Under the pieces are notes generated by a model. That model was not told the origin of the DNA, ran no database searches, and saw only the letters and a program-made list of their open reading frames with translations. A stretch of 64,000 bases of DNA from JBFIHF01 sp964411125 (GTDB lineage: Bacteria; Myxococcota_A; Bradymonadia; Bradymonadales; Bradymonadaceae). A program made the translations under genes and the position numbers. Where the stretch lies: NCBI GenBank assembly GCA_964411125.1, contig CAYPJU010000007.1:1-64000 (forward strand). Reading direction: 5' to 3'. Positions 16,088 to 25,077 of this stretch are shown piece by piece (position 1 is the stretch's first letter; each line of letters opens with the position of its first letter).

Positions 16088-16744
16088 CTACTCCGCTGCT
16101 TTCTCGACCGCCTTCGCCTGTTTCTTGGCCGCCTTCGCCTGCTCCGCGGCGAGCTTTCGGAGCTCCTTGGACTTGTCCTTCATCCGCTGGATCAGCGCGG
16201 GCCAACCCTCTTTCTCGATGATCTGGACGTAGGACTCTCGGTAGGTCTCTTCGAGGGAGATGTCGTCGATCACGACGTCGAAGATCACCCAGTCGTCCCC
16301 TTTCTGCACGAGCTTGTACTCGACCGGTTTGTCACCGTCTTTGGTCACGACGGTCGTCTTCACGATCGCCTTGTCTCCCCGCGTCTTCTCGTCGTCGTAT
16401 TTAATCTCGTAGTCGGCGCCGAGCTTCTGCCCTTGCAGCTTGCCTTCGTAGTTGGCCTGAAGCATGTCGCGCAGCAGCGCGAGGAACTCGGCCTGCTCTT
16501 CGGCGGAACGCTTCGCCCAGTGGTCGCCTAGCGACCGCGCGGCGAGCTCGCTGAAATCGATCGTCTCGTCGAGCACCTTCTGGAGCTCCTGCTGCCGCTT
16601 CTTGGAGTCGGGCTTCTGGAGCGTCTTCGTCACGACCTCCGTCTTGGCCTTCACGTAATCGGTAGGCTGGTCCGCAAAGGCGGAACCGGCCAGGAGAAGC
16701 GAAGCGGCCAGGGTGGCGAGGGTCGTTTTGATGCGGAACTTCAT
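16088..16744 (-). CDS. mlaC: MlaC / Ttg2D family periplasmic phospholipid-binding protein
   Basis: MlaC proteins ferry phospholipids across the periplasm between outer-membrane and inner-membrane complexes. The 218-residue product starts at ATG 16744, giving a signal peptide (MKFRIKTTLATLAASLLLAGSAFA|DQ). The body shows family features such as LDETIDFSELAARSLGDHW and the central beta-sheet region ending DDWVIFDVVIDDISLEETYRESY. The C-terminal ~30 residues are an unusual Lys/Ala-rich helix (AAKKQAKAVEKAAE). It lies 56 bp after the TolC-like gene on the same strand. No MlaA/B/D/E/F genes are adjacent, so partners are elsewhere or the TolC-like protein substitutes. The symbol reflects family membership, not proven function. 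Confidence 0.85.
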   Translation of the reverse strand: MKFRIKTTLATLAASLLLAGSAFADQPTDYVKAKTEVVTKTLQKPDSKKRQQELQKVLDETIDFSELAARSLGDHWAKRSAEEQAEFLALLRDMLQANYEGKLQGQKLGADYEIKYDDEKTRGDKAIVKTTVVTKDGDKPVEYKLVQKGDDWVIFDVVIDDISLEETYRESYVQIIEKEGWPALIQRMKDKSKELRKLAAEQAKAAKKQAKAVEKAAE

Positions 16745-16800
16745 GGATTCACCTTCGCGGGCGGGAACTGCGTCGACTGAGAGACGCACGGCGCGCGAAA

Positions 16801-18282
16801 TCATTCACTCGCGGGCGCCGCGGTCGATGGGAGTTTCGACACACCGACGCCTTTTGCCAGCGCGGCGCGTGCGACGAGATAGTCGTACTTCGCCTGTAGA
16901 TGCAGGGCTTTCGCCTCGAAATACGCCTTGAGCGGATCGACCGCGTCCTTCATGTCGCCGCCGCCGGTCTGAACGCTCAGCCCGTACTGATCGCGCCATC
17001 GGCGCGCCGCCTCGAGCCGCCGGCTCGTGATCTCGATCTTCTGGTATGCGGTCGAAGCGTCGAGCCAGAGCTTCGAGATCTCGAGCTCGATCGCACCGAC
17101 GGCGCGACGCTTCTGCGCCGCGACCTCTTCGTTCTGAGCGACCGCGGCCTTGTACTTTCCGTACTGCTGGAAGAAATCGAGCTCCCACCGCATCCCGAGA
17201 CCGACTCCGAGCGTGAAGAGGTGAAGGGGGTCCTCGTAGGGACGCGCATAGAGGTCCTGGGTGTCGACGCAGGCAGAGTCCGCGGTCGGGGTGCGACAGA
17301 CCGACCGCAGCGCGATCTCCTCCGTCGACCACCCGAGGCCGAGGTCCCCGAGGATCACGATGTTCGGAAAGAAGTTGGAGCGCTCGAGCTTCGCCTGGAG
17401 GGCCCGGGCCTTCACCCCCATCTCGAGCTGGCGGAGCTCCGGACGGTTGGCACGAGCCATCAACTGATACTCTTCGACGGTTCCGAGTGGCGGGACCTCG
17501 GTGACATCGTCGAGGCTCGGCACCGCGACGGTCCGGTCGTCAGGATAGCCGGTGAAGTATCGCAGCCCTTCGTGGGCGATGCGTCCCAGCAGCGCGTTGT
17601 CGGCGACCCGCGAGTCGAGCTCGGCGTCGAGCACCTGGAGCTGACGCAGCGCCGACGTCTCGAACTCGGCCTCACCGAACTCGCGCGCCTCTTCCATGTT
17701 CTCCAGCGTGGTATCCACCAACTCCGTCCCCTCTCCCAGGAGGTCGGAGAACGCCTTCGACAGCTGCATCGACCGATAGGCTCGCGTCACCTGAAACTCG
17801 ACGTCGCGCGCGGCGAGCTCCCGGTCCGCCTCCGCCTTCTCGACCCCGAGCGCGGCGAGATCCTGCGCCGTGGAGATCCGTCCGAAGGTGAAGATCGGCA
17901 CCACGATGGTGAGCTTTTGGGAGACGAAGGGCCCGAGTCGCCCTTCCCCGAGTGTGTCGAGGTTGTTGCCGAAGTTCCACGGGTCCGCTTCGGCGGGAAC
18001 CGGCGCGACGAGGGTGTCGCTCTTGAGCTTGGGCGTCCAGGCGTGATTGGCGCGGTACTGTTGCCAGTTGGCGATCTCGATCTTGGCGTCGTGCTCGTCC
18101 AGCACGGCGGCGTTGCGGGCCGCGGCGCCGAGCACTTCGTCGAGCGTCGTGAACTCCTGCCCGCTCGCGATCCCCGCGATGCTGCTCGAGACGAAGAAGG
18201 CCGCGACGGCCGCGACATACCGGATCGGCGTCGTCACATGGACGGTTCCACGGCGTGCGACTGGTTTGTCTGGGTCGTTCAC
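16801..18282 (-). CDS. TolC-family outer-membrane efflux protein
   Basis: This 493-residue protein should form a trimeric outer-membrane channel with long periplasmic helices. It shows the OEP pattern: long amphipathic helices, the paired-repeat arrangement and motifs such as ARANRPELRQLEMGVKARALQAKLERSNFFP. I start at GTG 18282 because GAGGAG lies 6-7 bases upstream; the signal peptide then has a long N-region before IRYVAAVAAFFVSSSIAGIASG. A small loop with two Cys (about 320-330, SVCRTPTADSACVD) is unusual for TolC. It is followed by mlaC. No RND or MFP genes adjoin. Confidence 0.88.
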   Translation of the reverse strand: MNDPDKPVARRGTVHVTTPIRYVAAVAAFFVSSSIAGIASGQEFTTLDEVLGAAARNAAVLDEHDAKIEIANWQQYRANHAWTPKLKSDTLVAPVPAEADPWNFGNNLDTLGEGRLGPFVSQKLTIVVPIFTFGRISTAQDLAALGVEKAEADRELAARDVEFQVTRAYRSMQLSKAFSDLLGEGTELVDTTLENMEEAREFGEAEFETSALRQLQVLDAELDSRVADNALLGRIAHEGLRYFTGYPDDRTVAVPSLDDVTEVPPLGTVEEYQLMARANRPELRQLEMGVKARALQAKLERSNFFPNIVILGDLGLGWSTEEIALRSVCRTPTADSACVDTQDLYARPYEDPLHLFTLGVGLGMRWELDFFQQYGKYKAAVAQNEEVAAQKRRAVGAIELEISKLWLDASTAYQKIEITSRRLEAARRWRDQYGLSVQTGGGDMKDAVDPLKAYFEAKALHLQAKYDYLVARAALAKGVGVSKLPSTAAPASE

Positions 18283-18378
18283 AGTCTGCTCCTCGGGCCG
18301 ACCTGAATAGCAGAGGCGGCCGAAAGCACGCAACCGCGCGGGGTCTCGGCTCCCGGGGTTTGGGAGGACCGCGACGCC

Positions 18379-19212
18379 TCAAGGCGCGGGCGTACCGATC
18401 CGCTCCAGAAGTGCCTCGACCCACGCACTCGGCAGTTCGACGTCTCCGAAATACTGGGCGGAGAGATGGTCGGGACCGTGGTAGTCACTCGAACCGGTCT
18501 TCAAGAGGCGATGAGCGTCCGCCACCGCCTCGTAGCGGCTCCGGTCGGCGGCCGAATGCTTCGGGTGACGTACCTCGATGCCGTCGAGTCCCGCGTCGAC
18601 CCACTCGCCGATGAGGTGGTCGGCGTCGTAGATACCCGGGTGGGCGAGAACGGAGACCCCGCCGGCTCGGGCGATGAGGTCGATCGCTTCGGGGACCGTG
18701 GGCCAGGTGGTCTCCACGTAGGCGGCACCGCGATCCGAAATCCAGCGGTCGAATGCCTCGTCGACCGAATCGACGTGACCGGCCTCGAGCAGCGCCTTTG
18801 CGAGGTGTGGCCGCGCGACGGCGCCCTCCCCCGCGATCTCGAACACGCGTTCGAGCTCGACGGCGACTCCGAGTTCTCGCAACTTCGCGACCATCGTGCG
18901 CATGCGGTCGTGGCGGGCGACGAGGCGGCGTTCGGAAAAGTCTCGCACGAGACTCGATCCCGGATCGATACCGTACCCCAGAACGTGAATGGAGCGACCC
19001 GCGAACGAACTGACCTCGATCCCCGGCACGAACCGGACACCGTAGTCTGCGGCCGCTGTCGCCGCCGCGGGACACCCGGCGCAGGTGTCGTGGTCGGTCA
19101 ACGACCAGACGGCGACCCGCTGCTCGGCGCACATGAGGGCGACGGTCTCCGGGTCGAAAACGCCGTCGCTGAATGTCGAGTGGGAATGGAGTTCAGCGCG
19201 AATCGACGACAT
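18379..19212 (-). CDS. PHP-domain metal-dependent phosphoesterase (YciV/RNase AM-like)
   Basis: The 277-residue protein has the PHP metal-binding motifs: HSHSTFSDG at residues ~8-16, TDHDT near 40, HPG near 195 and a C-terminal SSDYHG. This pattern and length fit the TrpH/YciV group, whose members hydrolyse nucleoside 3',5'-bisphosphates or trim RNA 5' ends. The start at 19212 overlaps the end of the upstream membrane-protein gene by 20 bp and is preceded by GGGAG. It is read leftwards ahead of the TolC-like gene. The PHP fold is secure; the exact substrate is inferred. Confidence 0.85.
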   Translation of the reverse strand: MSSIRAELHSHSTFSDGVFDPETVALMCAEQRVAVWSLTDHDTCAGCPAAATAAADYGVRFVPGIEVSSFAGRSIHVLGYGIDPGSSLVRDFSERRLVARHDRMRTMVAKLRELGVAVELERVFEIAGEGAVARPHLAKALLEAGHVDSVDEAFDRWISDRGAAYVETTWPTVPEAIDLIARAGGVSVLAHPGIYDADHLIGEWVDAGLDGIEVRHPKHSAADRSRYEAVADAHRLLKTGSSDYHGPDHLSAQYFGDVELPSAWVEALLERIGTPAP

Positions 19213-20476
19213 GGGCGGACTCCCTCTCGGAGACTTCGACCGAGCCGTCGGTTCCGGGCGGCTCGTCGGTCGGACTCTCATCCTCGGCCGCACCAGTGTC
19301 AAGGACGGTTCCTTCCTCGGTCGAGTCGGAATCGGCTCCGTCGAGGACGACCCCTGCGCGGGCGTCGGCGAGGATCTCGTCGACGTCGGCCTCGGAGGCC
19401 TCGGGCTCCACTTCGTCACCGACCAGCTCGTCGACGGAGAGGTTTCGCCATCGGATCTCGTCACTGATCCGCTCGAGGCTCTCGATCGACTCGATGACCC
19501 CGGCGTCGTCCCCCGCCGAAGCCTGGACCAGGGAGACGTGTAGTCGCTCCAGCGCCGTGAAGCATCGCTGCTGGCGAGCTTCGAGGCGCGCCCGGGCAAC
19601 GTCGAAACGGCGGCGCGCCTTCACCTGCTCCGCGAGTTCCTTGAGCGTTGCGCGAAGCTCGCGCTCTACCGTCGCGTCGCGCGCCTCTTCGATCCGACGA
19701 TCGATCTCTGCGATACGAGACTGGAGCTGGCGGTGACCGGTCTTTTCGACGGCCGACCGAAGCTGCTGCGAGCGCCGGGTGATCGCGATCAACGCATGCC
19801 CGGTCTCGCTGGCGATGTCCGCCGCCCGGTCGCGGGTTTGCTGTTCGGCACGCTCGAGTTCGCGCACGATCTGCTCGTAAATGATCCGGCCACTGCGGAT
19901 CGTTTCGCGCTCCTCGCCACGCAGATCGGCGTAGGCATCCTTGAACTCGGCGAGCAGCTCGTCGCGCTGCCAGTCGACCCGCTTGAGCCCCGAGGCGAAC
20001 GAGAGGAAAACCCCGAAAACCCCACCCGAGAAGACCAACTGAGCGAGTTCGGTCGGTATCATCGGCGCGAGGACCTCGACGACGAACGCGGCGGGGACGA
20101 GCGCGAGCGCGTGCATTACGACGACGAACGCCCGCTCCGCCGACGAGTCGCCGTGGTCGAGGGAGAGGCTCATCCCGATGAACAACCCGAGCGCCGCGGC
20201 CGCCGCGAAGCTGTTCACCGCGAGGAGCAGCGCCATCGAAGCGCCCCCGATGATCGCGAGGACGAGGCGGAGCGCCGGCGTACCTTCCCGGGGGTCGGTG
20301 AGGTTCGTCAGCAAGCCGACGATGCCACCGAAGGAGAGCGCGAAGAGGGCTGGCTCGCTGGCACCGGCGATGGCGTTCAGCAGAGTCGCGACGACCCCGG
20401 CGAGCGCGCCGCCCCCGACCAGGAGCATGATCTCGCGGGAGTACTTGCGGGGGGCTTTGAGAGAGACGGAGGACAT
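19193..20476 (-). CDS. Polytopic membrane protein with a long cytoplasmic coiled-coil region, unknown
   Basis: The 427-residue protein begins with four to five hydrophobic segments within residues 15-165 (IMLLVGGGALAGVVATLL, ALFALSFGGIVGLL, and so on). A long charged region (170-340) follows with strong heptad character, then an acidic disordered tail rich in Asp, Glu, Ser and Thr. The layout suggests a membrane-anchored coiled-coil scaffold. No family recognised. The start ATG 20476 has no clear Shine-Dalgarno sequence; a perfect GC hairpin lies just upstream in the gap to the VWA gene. It overlaps the PHP gene by 20 bp. Confidence 0.75.
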   Translation of the reverse strand: MSSVSLKAPRKYSREIMLLVGGGALAGVVATLLNAIAGASEPALFALSFGGIVGLLTNLTDPREGTPALRLVLAIIGGASMALLLAVNSFAAAAALGLFIGMSLSLDHGDSSAERAFVVVMHALALVPAAFVVEVLAPMIPTELAQLVFSGGVFGVFLSFASGLKRVDWQRDELLAEFKDAYADLRGEERETIRSGRIIYEQIVRELERAEQQTRDRAADIASETGHALIAITRRSQQLRSAVEKTGHRQLQSRIAEIDRRIEEARDATVERELRATLKELAEQVKARRRFDVARARLEARQQRCFTALERLHVSLVQASAGDDAGVIESIESLERISDEIRWRNLSVDELVGDEVEPEASEADVDEILADARAGVVLDGADSDSTEEGTVLDTGAAEDESPTDEPPGTDGSVEVSERESAHVVDSR

Positions 20477-20492
20477 GGTGTCACCAGGGGGC

Positions 20493-20514
20493 GACCCCGG
20501 CCGAAGCCGGGGTC
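20493..20514. other. Perfect 9-bp stem-loop between the VWA and coiled-coil membrane protein genes
   Basis: GACCCCGGC (20493-20501), loop CGAA, GCCGGGGTC (20506-20514). It sits in the 48-bp gap between two leftward genes and has no T-run. It could damp read-through, set differential expression, or cover the start of the downstream gene, which lacks an obvious ribosome site. Confidence 0.5.
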
Positions 20515-20524
20515 AGGTAGAGAT

Positions 20525-21979
20525 TCAGAAGGAGTCTTCGAAAAGGTAGATCGCGTTGGACCGCGCCTTCTTCGACTTCTTGAGGTGTTGACCCGAGGGC
20601 GACGAGGGAGCGACGTTGCCGAAGGCGCTGTTCATCGAGTCGAGCTCCTTGTCGGCGGCTTCGTACTTCTCCGCCTTCTTGAAGTCGTACTTCGCTCGCC
20701 GTTTTCGCATCGTGGTCTGGGTCTGCTTGATCAAGTTCTGCGCCTCGGCCGCATCGCCGGAGCTCCAGAGGTCGACCGCCTGCTCCATCGTGTTGGCGAC
20801 TTCCACCTGCTGGACGCGAGCGACGACGTCGACGTTGACCATCTCGTCGGCCTTCGACGCGTCGGTCGTGACGACCGCGCGAAGCGCCTGGTTGTGATGC
20901 CCGGGCTTGTCGTTCACGAGGTCGTCGTAGCTCATGCTGGTCGTTATGATCGGTGAGGCGCCCTCGACGGCCCCGCTGGCGGCGAGCTTGATGAGGATGT
21001 TCTTCTTCTCCTTCGCGGCGAATTCGGCGAGCGAGACGTAGATCTGGTCGCCGGAGAGTTTGTAGTCGAAGCCGTGCAGCTCTCCGAGCGAAACGCCGGG
21101 GCCGAGCTTTATGACGACCGCCGTGTTTCGCGCGACGGTCGCGGCCAGGCTGTTGAGCTCCTGCTCGAAGATCGGCCCGATCGCTTCGGAGCGGTCGACG
21201 AAGTAGTAGTTGCCAGCGCCGAGGTTGGCCATCGCCGTCATCAGGTCCTCGTTGTAATCGAGCCCGACGCCGAGGGTGGAGACGGAGGTGCCGGAGCCGA
21301 GCGCGGTGCGGGACAGCTCCTGGAGCCGGTCTTGCCGGGTTACGCCGACGTTCGCATGTCCGTCTGACATCAAGATGACGCGGTTGATCGCTTCGGCGTT
21401 CTTCCACTTCGAGACTTCGGAGAAACCACGCTGAAAACCGCCGGAGAGGTTCGTCCCCCCGCCGATCGCGATGTCGTTGATCGCACGGAAGAGCGCGACT
21501 CTGCTGCTGTCGGTCACCGGCTGCGAGTAGAAGTCGACCGTCACGTCGGTGCTGTAGGAGACGATGGCGACGCGGTCGCGCTCGCCGAGCACGTTGACGA
21601 GGCGCCGGGCGGCGTCTTTGGCGTGTTCGATCTTGTCACCCGACATGGAGCCGGACCGATCGATCACCAGCGCGACGTTGAGCGGAGGACGCTCGGCGCC
21701 CTGTTGTTCGATCGCCTCGATGTCGATCGATGCGTAGACGTCGGACGCGCTCCCCTGCAGCAGGTAGCCGTTCGAAATCGCCGTACGCAGCGACAGCGTG
21801 CCGTCCGCGGCGAGGTTCACGACGGGTTGCGGCCCCGTCTGGGTGGGGGGCGGTGTGGGGACCGGATTCGTCACGACCGGCACCGGTTCGGGCGGCTGAG
21901 GAGTCTTGGTGTTCGAAAAGTAGAGGGCGGCGCCCAAAAGGACGATGGCCACTACGCCGATGGTTGCGAGCTGTTTCAC
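20525..21979 (-). CDS. Membrane-anchored von Willebrand factor A (VWA) domain protein
   Basis: The 484-residue protein starts at GTG 21979 behind AGGAGA. One N-terminal transmembrane helix (about 5-22, ATIGVVAIVLLGAALYF) leads into a Pro-rich linker (28-52). The VWA domain (about 100-285) has a complete MIDAS metal site: DRSGSMS, a Thr in GGGTNLSGG and an Asp in LMSDGHANVG. The C-terminal part resembles the region found after VWA domains in bacterial batA/YfbK-like proteins, ending in charged helices. It is probably exported and tethered, with metal-dependent protein binding. It is the first gene of the leftward group to 16088 and divergent from the SurA-like gene. Confidence 0.87.
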   Translation of the reverse strand: MKQLATIGVVAIVLLGAALYFSNTKTPQPPEPVPVVTNPVPTPPPTQTGPQPVVNLAADGTLSLRTAISNGYLLQGSASDVYASIDIEAIEQQGAERPPLNVALVIDRSGSMSGDKIEHAKDAARRLVNVLGERDRVAIVSYSTDVTVDFYSQPVTDSSRVALFRAINDIAIGGGTNLSGGFQRGFSEVSKWKNAEAINRVILMSDGHANVGVTRQDRLQELSRTALGSGTSVSTLGVGLDYNEDLMTAMANLGAGNYYFVDRSEAIGPIFEQELNSLAATVARNTAVVIKLGPGVSLGELHGFDYKLSGDQIYVSLAEFAAKEKKNILIKLAASGAVEGASPIITTSMSYDDLVNDKPGHHNQALRAVVTTDASKADEMVNVDVVARVQQVEVANTMEQAVDLWSSGDAAEAQNLIKQTQTTMRKRRAKYDFKKAEKYEAADKELDSMNSAFGNVAPSSPSGQHLKKSKKARSNAIYLFEDSF

Positions 21980-22100
21980 GGAGTCTCTCCTGAAGTTCTA
22001 AGATCCGATGGATCGTGACGTTGGACTCCTCAACCAACGAAGCTCGTTCCAAAGGGATCTAAAAAATTTACCAGAAAGAAGCCTTGTTACATTCCGAGAG

Positions 22101-23102
22101 ATGAATTTTCCTCGGAAGCCGATGCGCAACTTCTCCACATCGTTGGTCGTGCTCACCCTCTGGTGTCTCTGTGGTTGTGACCACGAGACGGAGGTCGAAG
22201 TTCCATGGAAAGGAGCAAAAGGACTCGAGCCGGCGACTGTCGAGGTAGAAGCGCCCCCGCCACGTCCTGCCGTTCCGGGGCGTGCCGCGACGGTCGACGG
22301 AACCGCGATTTCCCGCGAAAGCTTCGAAGCGGCGCTCGGTCGGTCCCTCGCATCCGGGGTTGGAGAGCGCACGGCGAGACGCACCGTTCTGTTGGCGTTG
22401 ATCGAAGACGAGCTGCTGCGAACTCATCTCGCGTCGCGCGAGGTGTTCGTACCCGACGATGTCGTGGAGGCAGCGCTCGAGCGACGATACGTCGCGTTCG
22501 GTGGGCGCGCGGCGTACGAACGACACCTCGGCGTTCGGGGCCGCACGTTTCGAGACGTTCGACGGGAAGTGGAGACGGACGCGGCGCTGCGGAGACTCCT
22601 CGAGAACGAGATCGAACCGAGCCCCGAGTCGGTGGCCCGCCTGTACGAGGAGCTGTCGGGTCGAGACGCCACGGAGGTGCGATTCCTCGTCTCCAGCGCG
22701 GTCTTTCCGCAGGCGTCTTCCTCGGAGTTGGCAGCGAAGGCCGTTCGCGTGAAAGACGACGAGGACTTCGAGCGGCTCGCCCGTTCGGGGCGTCCGTTGC
22801 TACGCCGCACCTGGGTGCCGATCTCCGCGCTCGACCCGGGCCTCGCCTCGACCCTCGACGGCGTGGTAGCGCCAGGAACCGCCGCCCCCGTGGAGACGCC
22901 GCGCGGCCAACAGGTGTACCGCGTCCACGAGCGCGCGGTGGAGCCTACCCGGCACTTCCAGGAGGTTCGCGAGACGATGCGTGAGCGAGCGACCGATCTG
23001 GCCTTTTCGCGAGCGCGTCGCGAGCTCCTCGACGACCTCCGCTCGCGGGCGGAGATCCAGATCGCGGATGAATTCGTGGACGAGGCTCAGCCGAGCCAGT
23101 GA
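22101..23102 (+). CDS. SurA/PpiC-like peptidyl-prolyl isomerase lipoprotein (parvulin part divergent)
   Basis: The 333-residue protein has a lipoprotein signal with lipobox LCGC shortly after LVVLTLW, so it should be anchored in the envelope. Residues ~65-190 resemble the SurA N-terminal chaperone domain (ATVDGTAISRESFEAALG, ...LIEDELLRTHLASREVFVPDDVVEAAL). A shortened parvulin-like region follows (VRFLVSSAVFP..., FERLARSGRP, ...VETPRGQQVYRVHE). The catalytic residues of parvulins are not clearly retained, so it may act only as a chaperone. Start is uncertain: ATG 22101 (after GAGAG) or ATG 22122. It is transcribed divergently from the VWA gene. Confidence 0.75.
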   Translation: MNFPRKPMRNFSTSLVVLTLWCLCGCDHETEVEVPWKGAKGLEPATVEVEAPPPRPAVPGRAATVDGTAISRESFEAALGRSLASGVGERTARRTVLLALIEDELLRTHLASREVFVPDDVVEAALERRYVAFGGRAAYERHLGVRGRTFRDVRREVETDAALRRLLENEIEPSPESVARLYEELSGRDATEVRFLVSSAVFPQASSSELAAKAVRVKDDEDFERLARSGRPLLRRTWVPISALDPGLASTLDGVVAPGTAAPVETPRGQQVYRVHERAVEPTRHFQEVRETMRERATDLAFSRARRELLDDLRSRAEIQIADEFVDEAQPSQ

Positions 23103-23209
23103 GCGGCAGCCGGCCGAGTCTCTGTGTCGAGCGTGACAACTTCCGACCGCCGCGGTTGACGAACCCGTCGCGTCGAAAGTATCCACACAAGACCTTCGCG
23201 AGAGCCACG

Positions 23210-23983
23210 ATGTCCGACGTCACCATCACCCGCGACGGCTCTCGGGCCGTCCTGACGATCGACCGCCCCAATCGACGCAACGCCCTGAGTGGCGCCGTCG
23301 TCGACGACCTCAGGGCCGCATTCCGCACCCTCGCGGCGGAGCCCGACGTGGAGATCGTCGTCCTGACTGGAGCTGGCGACGTTTTCAGCGCCGGCGGTGA
23401 CATCAGTGACTTCCAGCCTGATGCCGGGATGCTCGAGATGCACCACGCGCGTGGTTCGTACGCGGAGCTGCTCCTCGAGATGCAGCGGTTTCCGCGGCCC
23501 ATCGTCGCGAGAGTGAACGGCCATGCCCTGGGAGGCGGCTTCGGGTTGGTGCTCAACTGCGACCTGGCAGTGGCGAGCCTGGACGCGACGCTCGGGACGC
23601 CGGAAGTGAAGGTCGGCCTCTTTCCGATGATGATCATGGCGCTGATCTCGCGCACGATGGGCAAGAAGGAAGCGATGGAGCTGATGCTCACCGGTGGCAA
23701 GCTGGACGCGTCGCGCGCTGTCGAGCTCGGCTGCATCAACCGCGCGGTTCCGAGCGACCAGCTCGATGCGGCGGTGGACGAACTGGTGGACCGCGTGACT
23801 TCGTTCTCGCCCGCCATCCTGCGGCTGGGGCGCAAGGCGTACTACGAGACGCAGGACATGACGTTCGAGCAAGCGCTGCGAACTCTGCACAACGAACTCA
23901 CGATCACCACGATGTCGGAGGATGCCGCCGAAGGAATCATGGCGTTCCTCGGTCGGCGCGAACCAGAATGGAACGGGCGATGA
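23210..23983 (+). CDS. Enoyl-CoA hydratase/isomerase (crotonase) family protein
   Basis: The 257-residue protein belongs to the crotonase superfamily, acting on acyl-CoA thioesters. The oxyanion-hole motifs are visible: SAGGDISDF (~60-68) and GHALGGGFGL (~104-113). Of the two catalytic glutamates of classical hydratases, the second is present (GTPEVKVG, Glu132), but the first is replaced by Gly112. That favours isomerase or another reaction rather than standard hydration. Its stop overlaps the start of the next lipoprotein gene (ATGA at 23980-23983), so translation is coupled. The surrounding genes do not suggest a fatty-acid pathway. Confidence 0.9.
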   Translation: MSDVTITRDGSRAVLTIDRPNRRNALSGAVVDDLRAAFRTLAAEPDVEIVVLTGAGDVFSAGGDISDFQPDAGMLEMHHARGSYAELLLEMQRFPRPIVARVNGHALGGGFGLVLNCDLAVASLDATLGTPEVKVGLFPMMIMALISRTMGKKEAMELMLTGGKLDASRAVELGCINRAVPSDQLDAAVDELVDRVTSFSPAILRLGRKAYYETQDMTFEQALRTLHNELTITTMSEDAAEGIMAFLGRREPEWNGR

Positions 23984-25077
23984 TGCGACGCGGCTACGTA
24001 CCGAACGCAGCGGCTTTCACTGCCGCCGTCGTCCTCGTCCTGTCGGCATGCGTGAGCGAGGAGGAGAAGGCTCGCCAGACCCTCCTCGAGTACGTCGATG
24101 CGGTGGTGAAACACAGGGCGCCCTACAACGCGTACGTTCACCTCGACGGTGACGACAAGGAGCACCTCGCGGTCGATGCGTACGCAGCCGAGTTCGACAC
24201 GCGTGAACGCGCCGTGAGCCCGGGAAGTACCGTCGCGGTCGAGTCGCTCGAGATCAAGGGCGATCGCGCCCAGGCAGTCGTGACCGTCACTCCGCCGAAC
24301 GGCGAGCCGCATGCACGCAAGTACGTGATGCGGCACGACGGTTCGAAGTGGCGCGTCTGGCTGGGACTCGAGACGCTGGATCAGCACCGGGCGACGCTCG
24401 ACGAAGCTCGTCGGCTGAGCGCTGACGGCGCGATCGAGGAGGCGAAGGAGAAGGTCGAAGCGGTCGCGACGAGCCCGTTCCTCGCGTCTCGCCCCGAGCA
24501 GATCGCCGATGAGGCCCGGATGGTTCGGGACTCCCTGCAGAACCGGGAGCGGACGGTAGAGATCGACGCCGGGCTCACCCGCGCGACGAACGCCGAGACG
24601 GTGGAGGAGATGCGCGCCGCGGTCGCCGATCTCCGTGGCAAGATCGCCGTCGACGACGAGACGTTTCGTCCGCGTCTCGTCGCCGTCGAGGCGGCCCTGG
24701 TCGAGCGTGAGAAGACCGCCGCGCTGGAGGGGATCACGATCGACGAGGTCCGTACGCGGTCGTACCGCGATGCCTGGGGGACGTTTCGAGAGGCGCGGTT
24801 TCGCATCCAGAACGGGGGAGACCGAGCGCTCTCTTCGGTCGAGGTTCGGGTCGAGCTCCTCGACGACGACGAGGACGAGCCGGTCGGGCAGCTCGACTGG
24901 GAGCTGATCGAGGAAGGAAAGACCCTGGCTCCGGGCGAGTCACTCGAGATCAAGCGGGAGATCGAGAAGGCGCCGCGCTCCTGGGACGACGACGAGATCG
25001 CAGTTCGGGTGACCGCCGTCACGATCGCGGAACCGACCGTCGCCGAGGAAGACTCGAAGGTGAAAGCCGATGAGTGA
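23980..25077 (+). CDS. Lipoprotein with coiled middle region and a FxLYD-like C-terminal domain
   Basis: Started at ATG 23980 the protein has 365 residues and a lipobox LSAC (Cys24) at the end of AVVLVLSAC. A start at 23968 would add four residues. Residues 30-130 resemble a small NTF2-like or nuclear-transport-like fold (ARQTLLEYVDAVVKHRAPYNAY...), by pattern only. 130-260 are charged helices. 270-350 look like a beta-sandwich that stabilises protein surfaces (WGTFREARFRIQNGGDRALSSVEV). It is coupled to the crotonase gene by ATGA and overlaps prmA by 8 bp. Function unknown; envelope location is likely. Confidence 0.8.
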   Translation: MMRRGYVPNAAAFTAAVVLVLSACVSEEEKARQTLLEYVDAVVKHRAPYNAYVHLDGDDKEHLAVDAYAAEFDTRERAVSPGSTVAVESLEIKGDRAQAVVTVTPPNGEPHARKYVMRHDGSKWRVWLGLETLDQHRATLDEARRLSADGAIEEAKEKVEAVATSPFLASRPEQIADEARMVRDSLQNRERTVEIDAGLTRATNAETVEEMRAAVADLRGKIAVDDETFRPRLVAVEAALVEREKTAALEGITIDEVRTRSYRDAWGTFREARFRIQNGGDRALSSVEVRVELLDDDEDEPVGQLDWELIEEGKTLAPGESLEIKREIEKAPRSWDDDEIAVRVTAVTIAEPTVAEEDSKVKADE

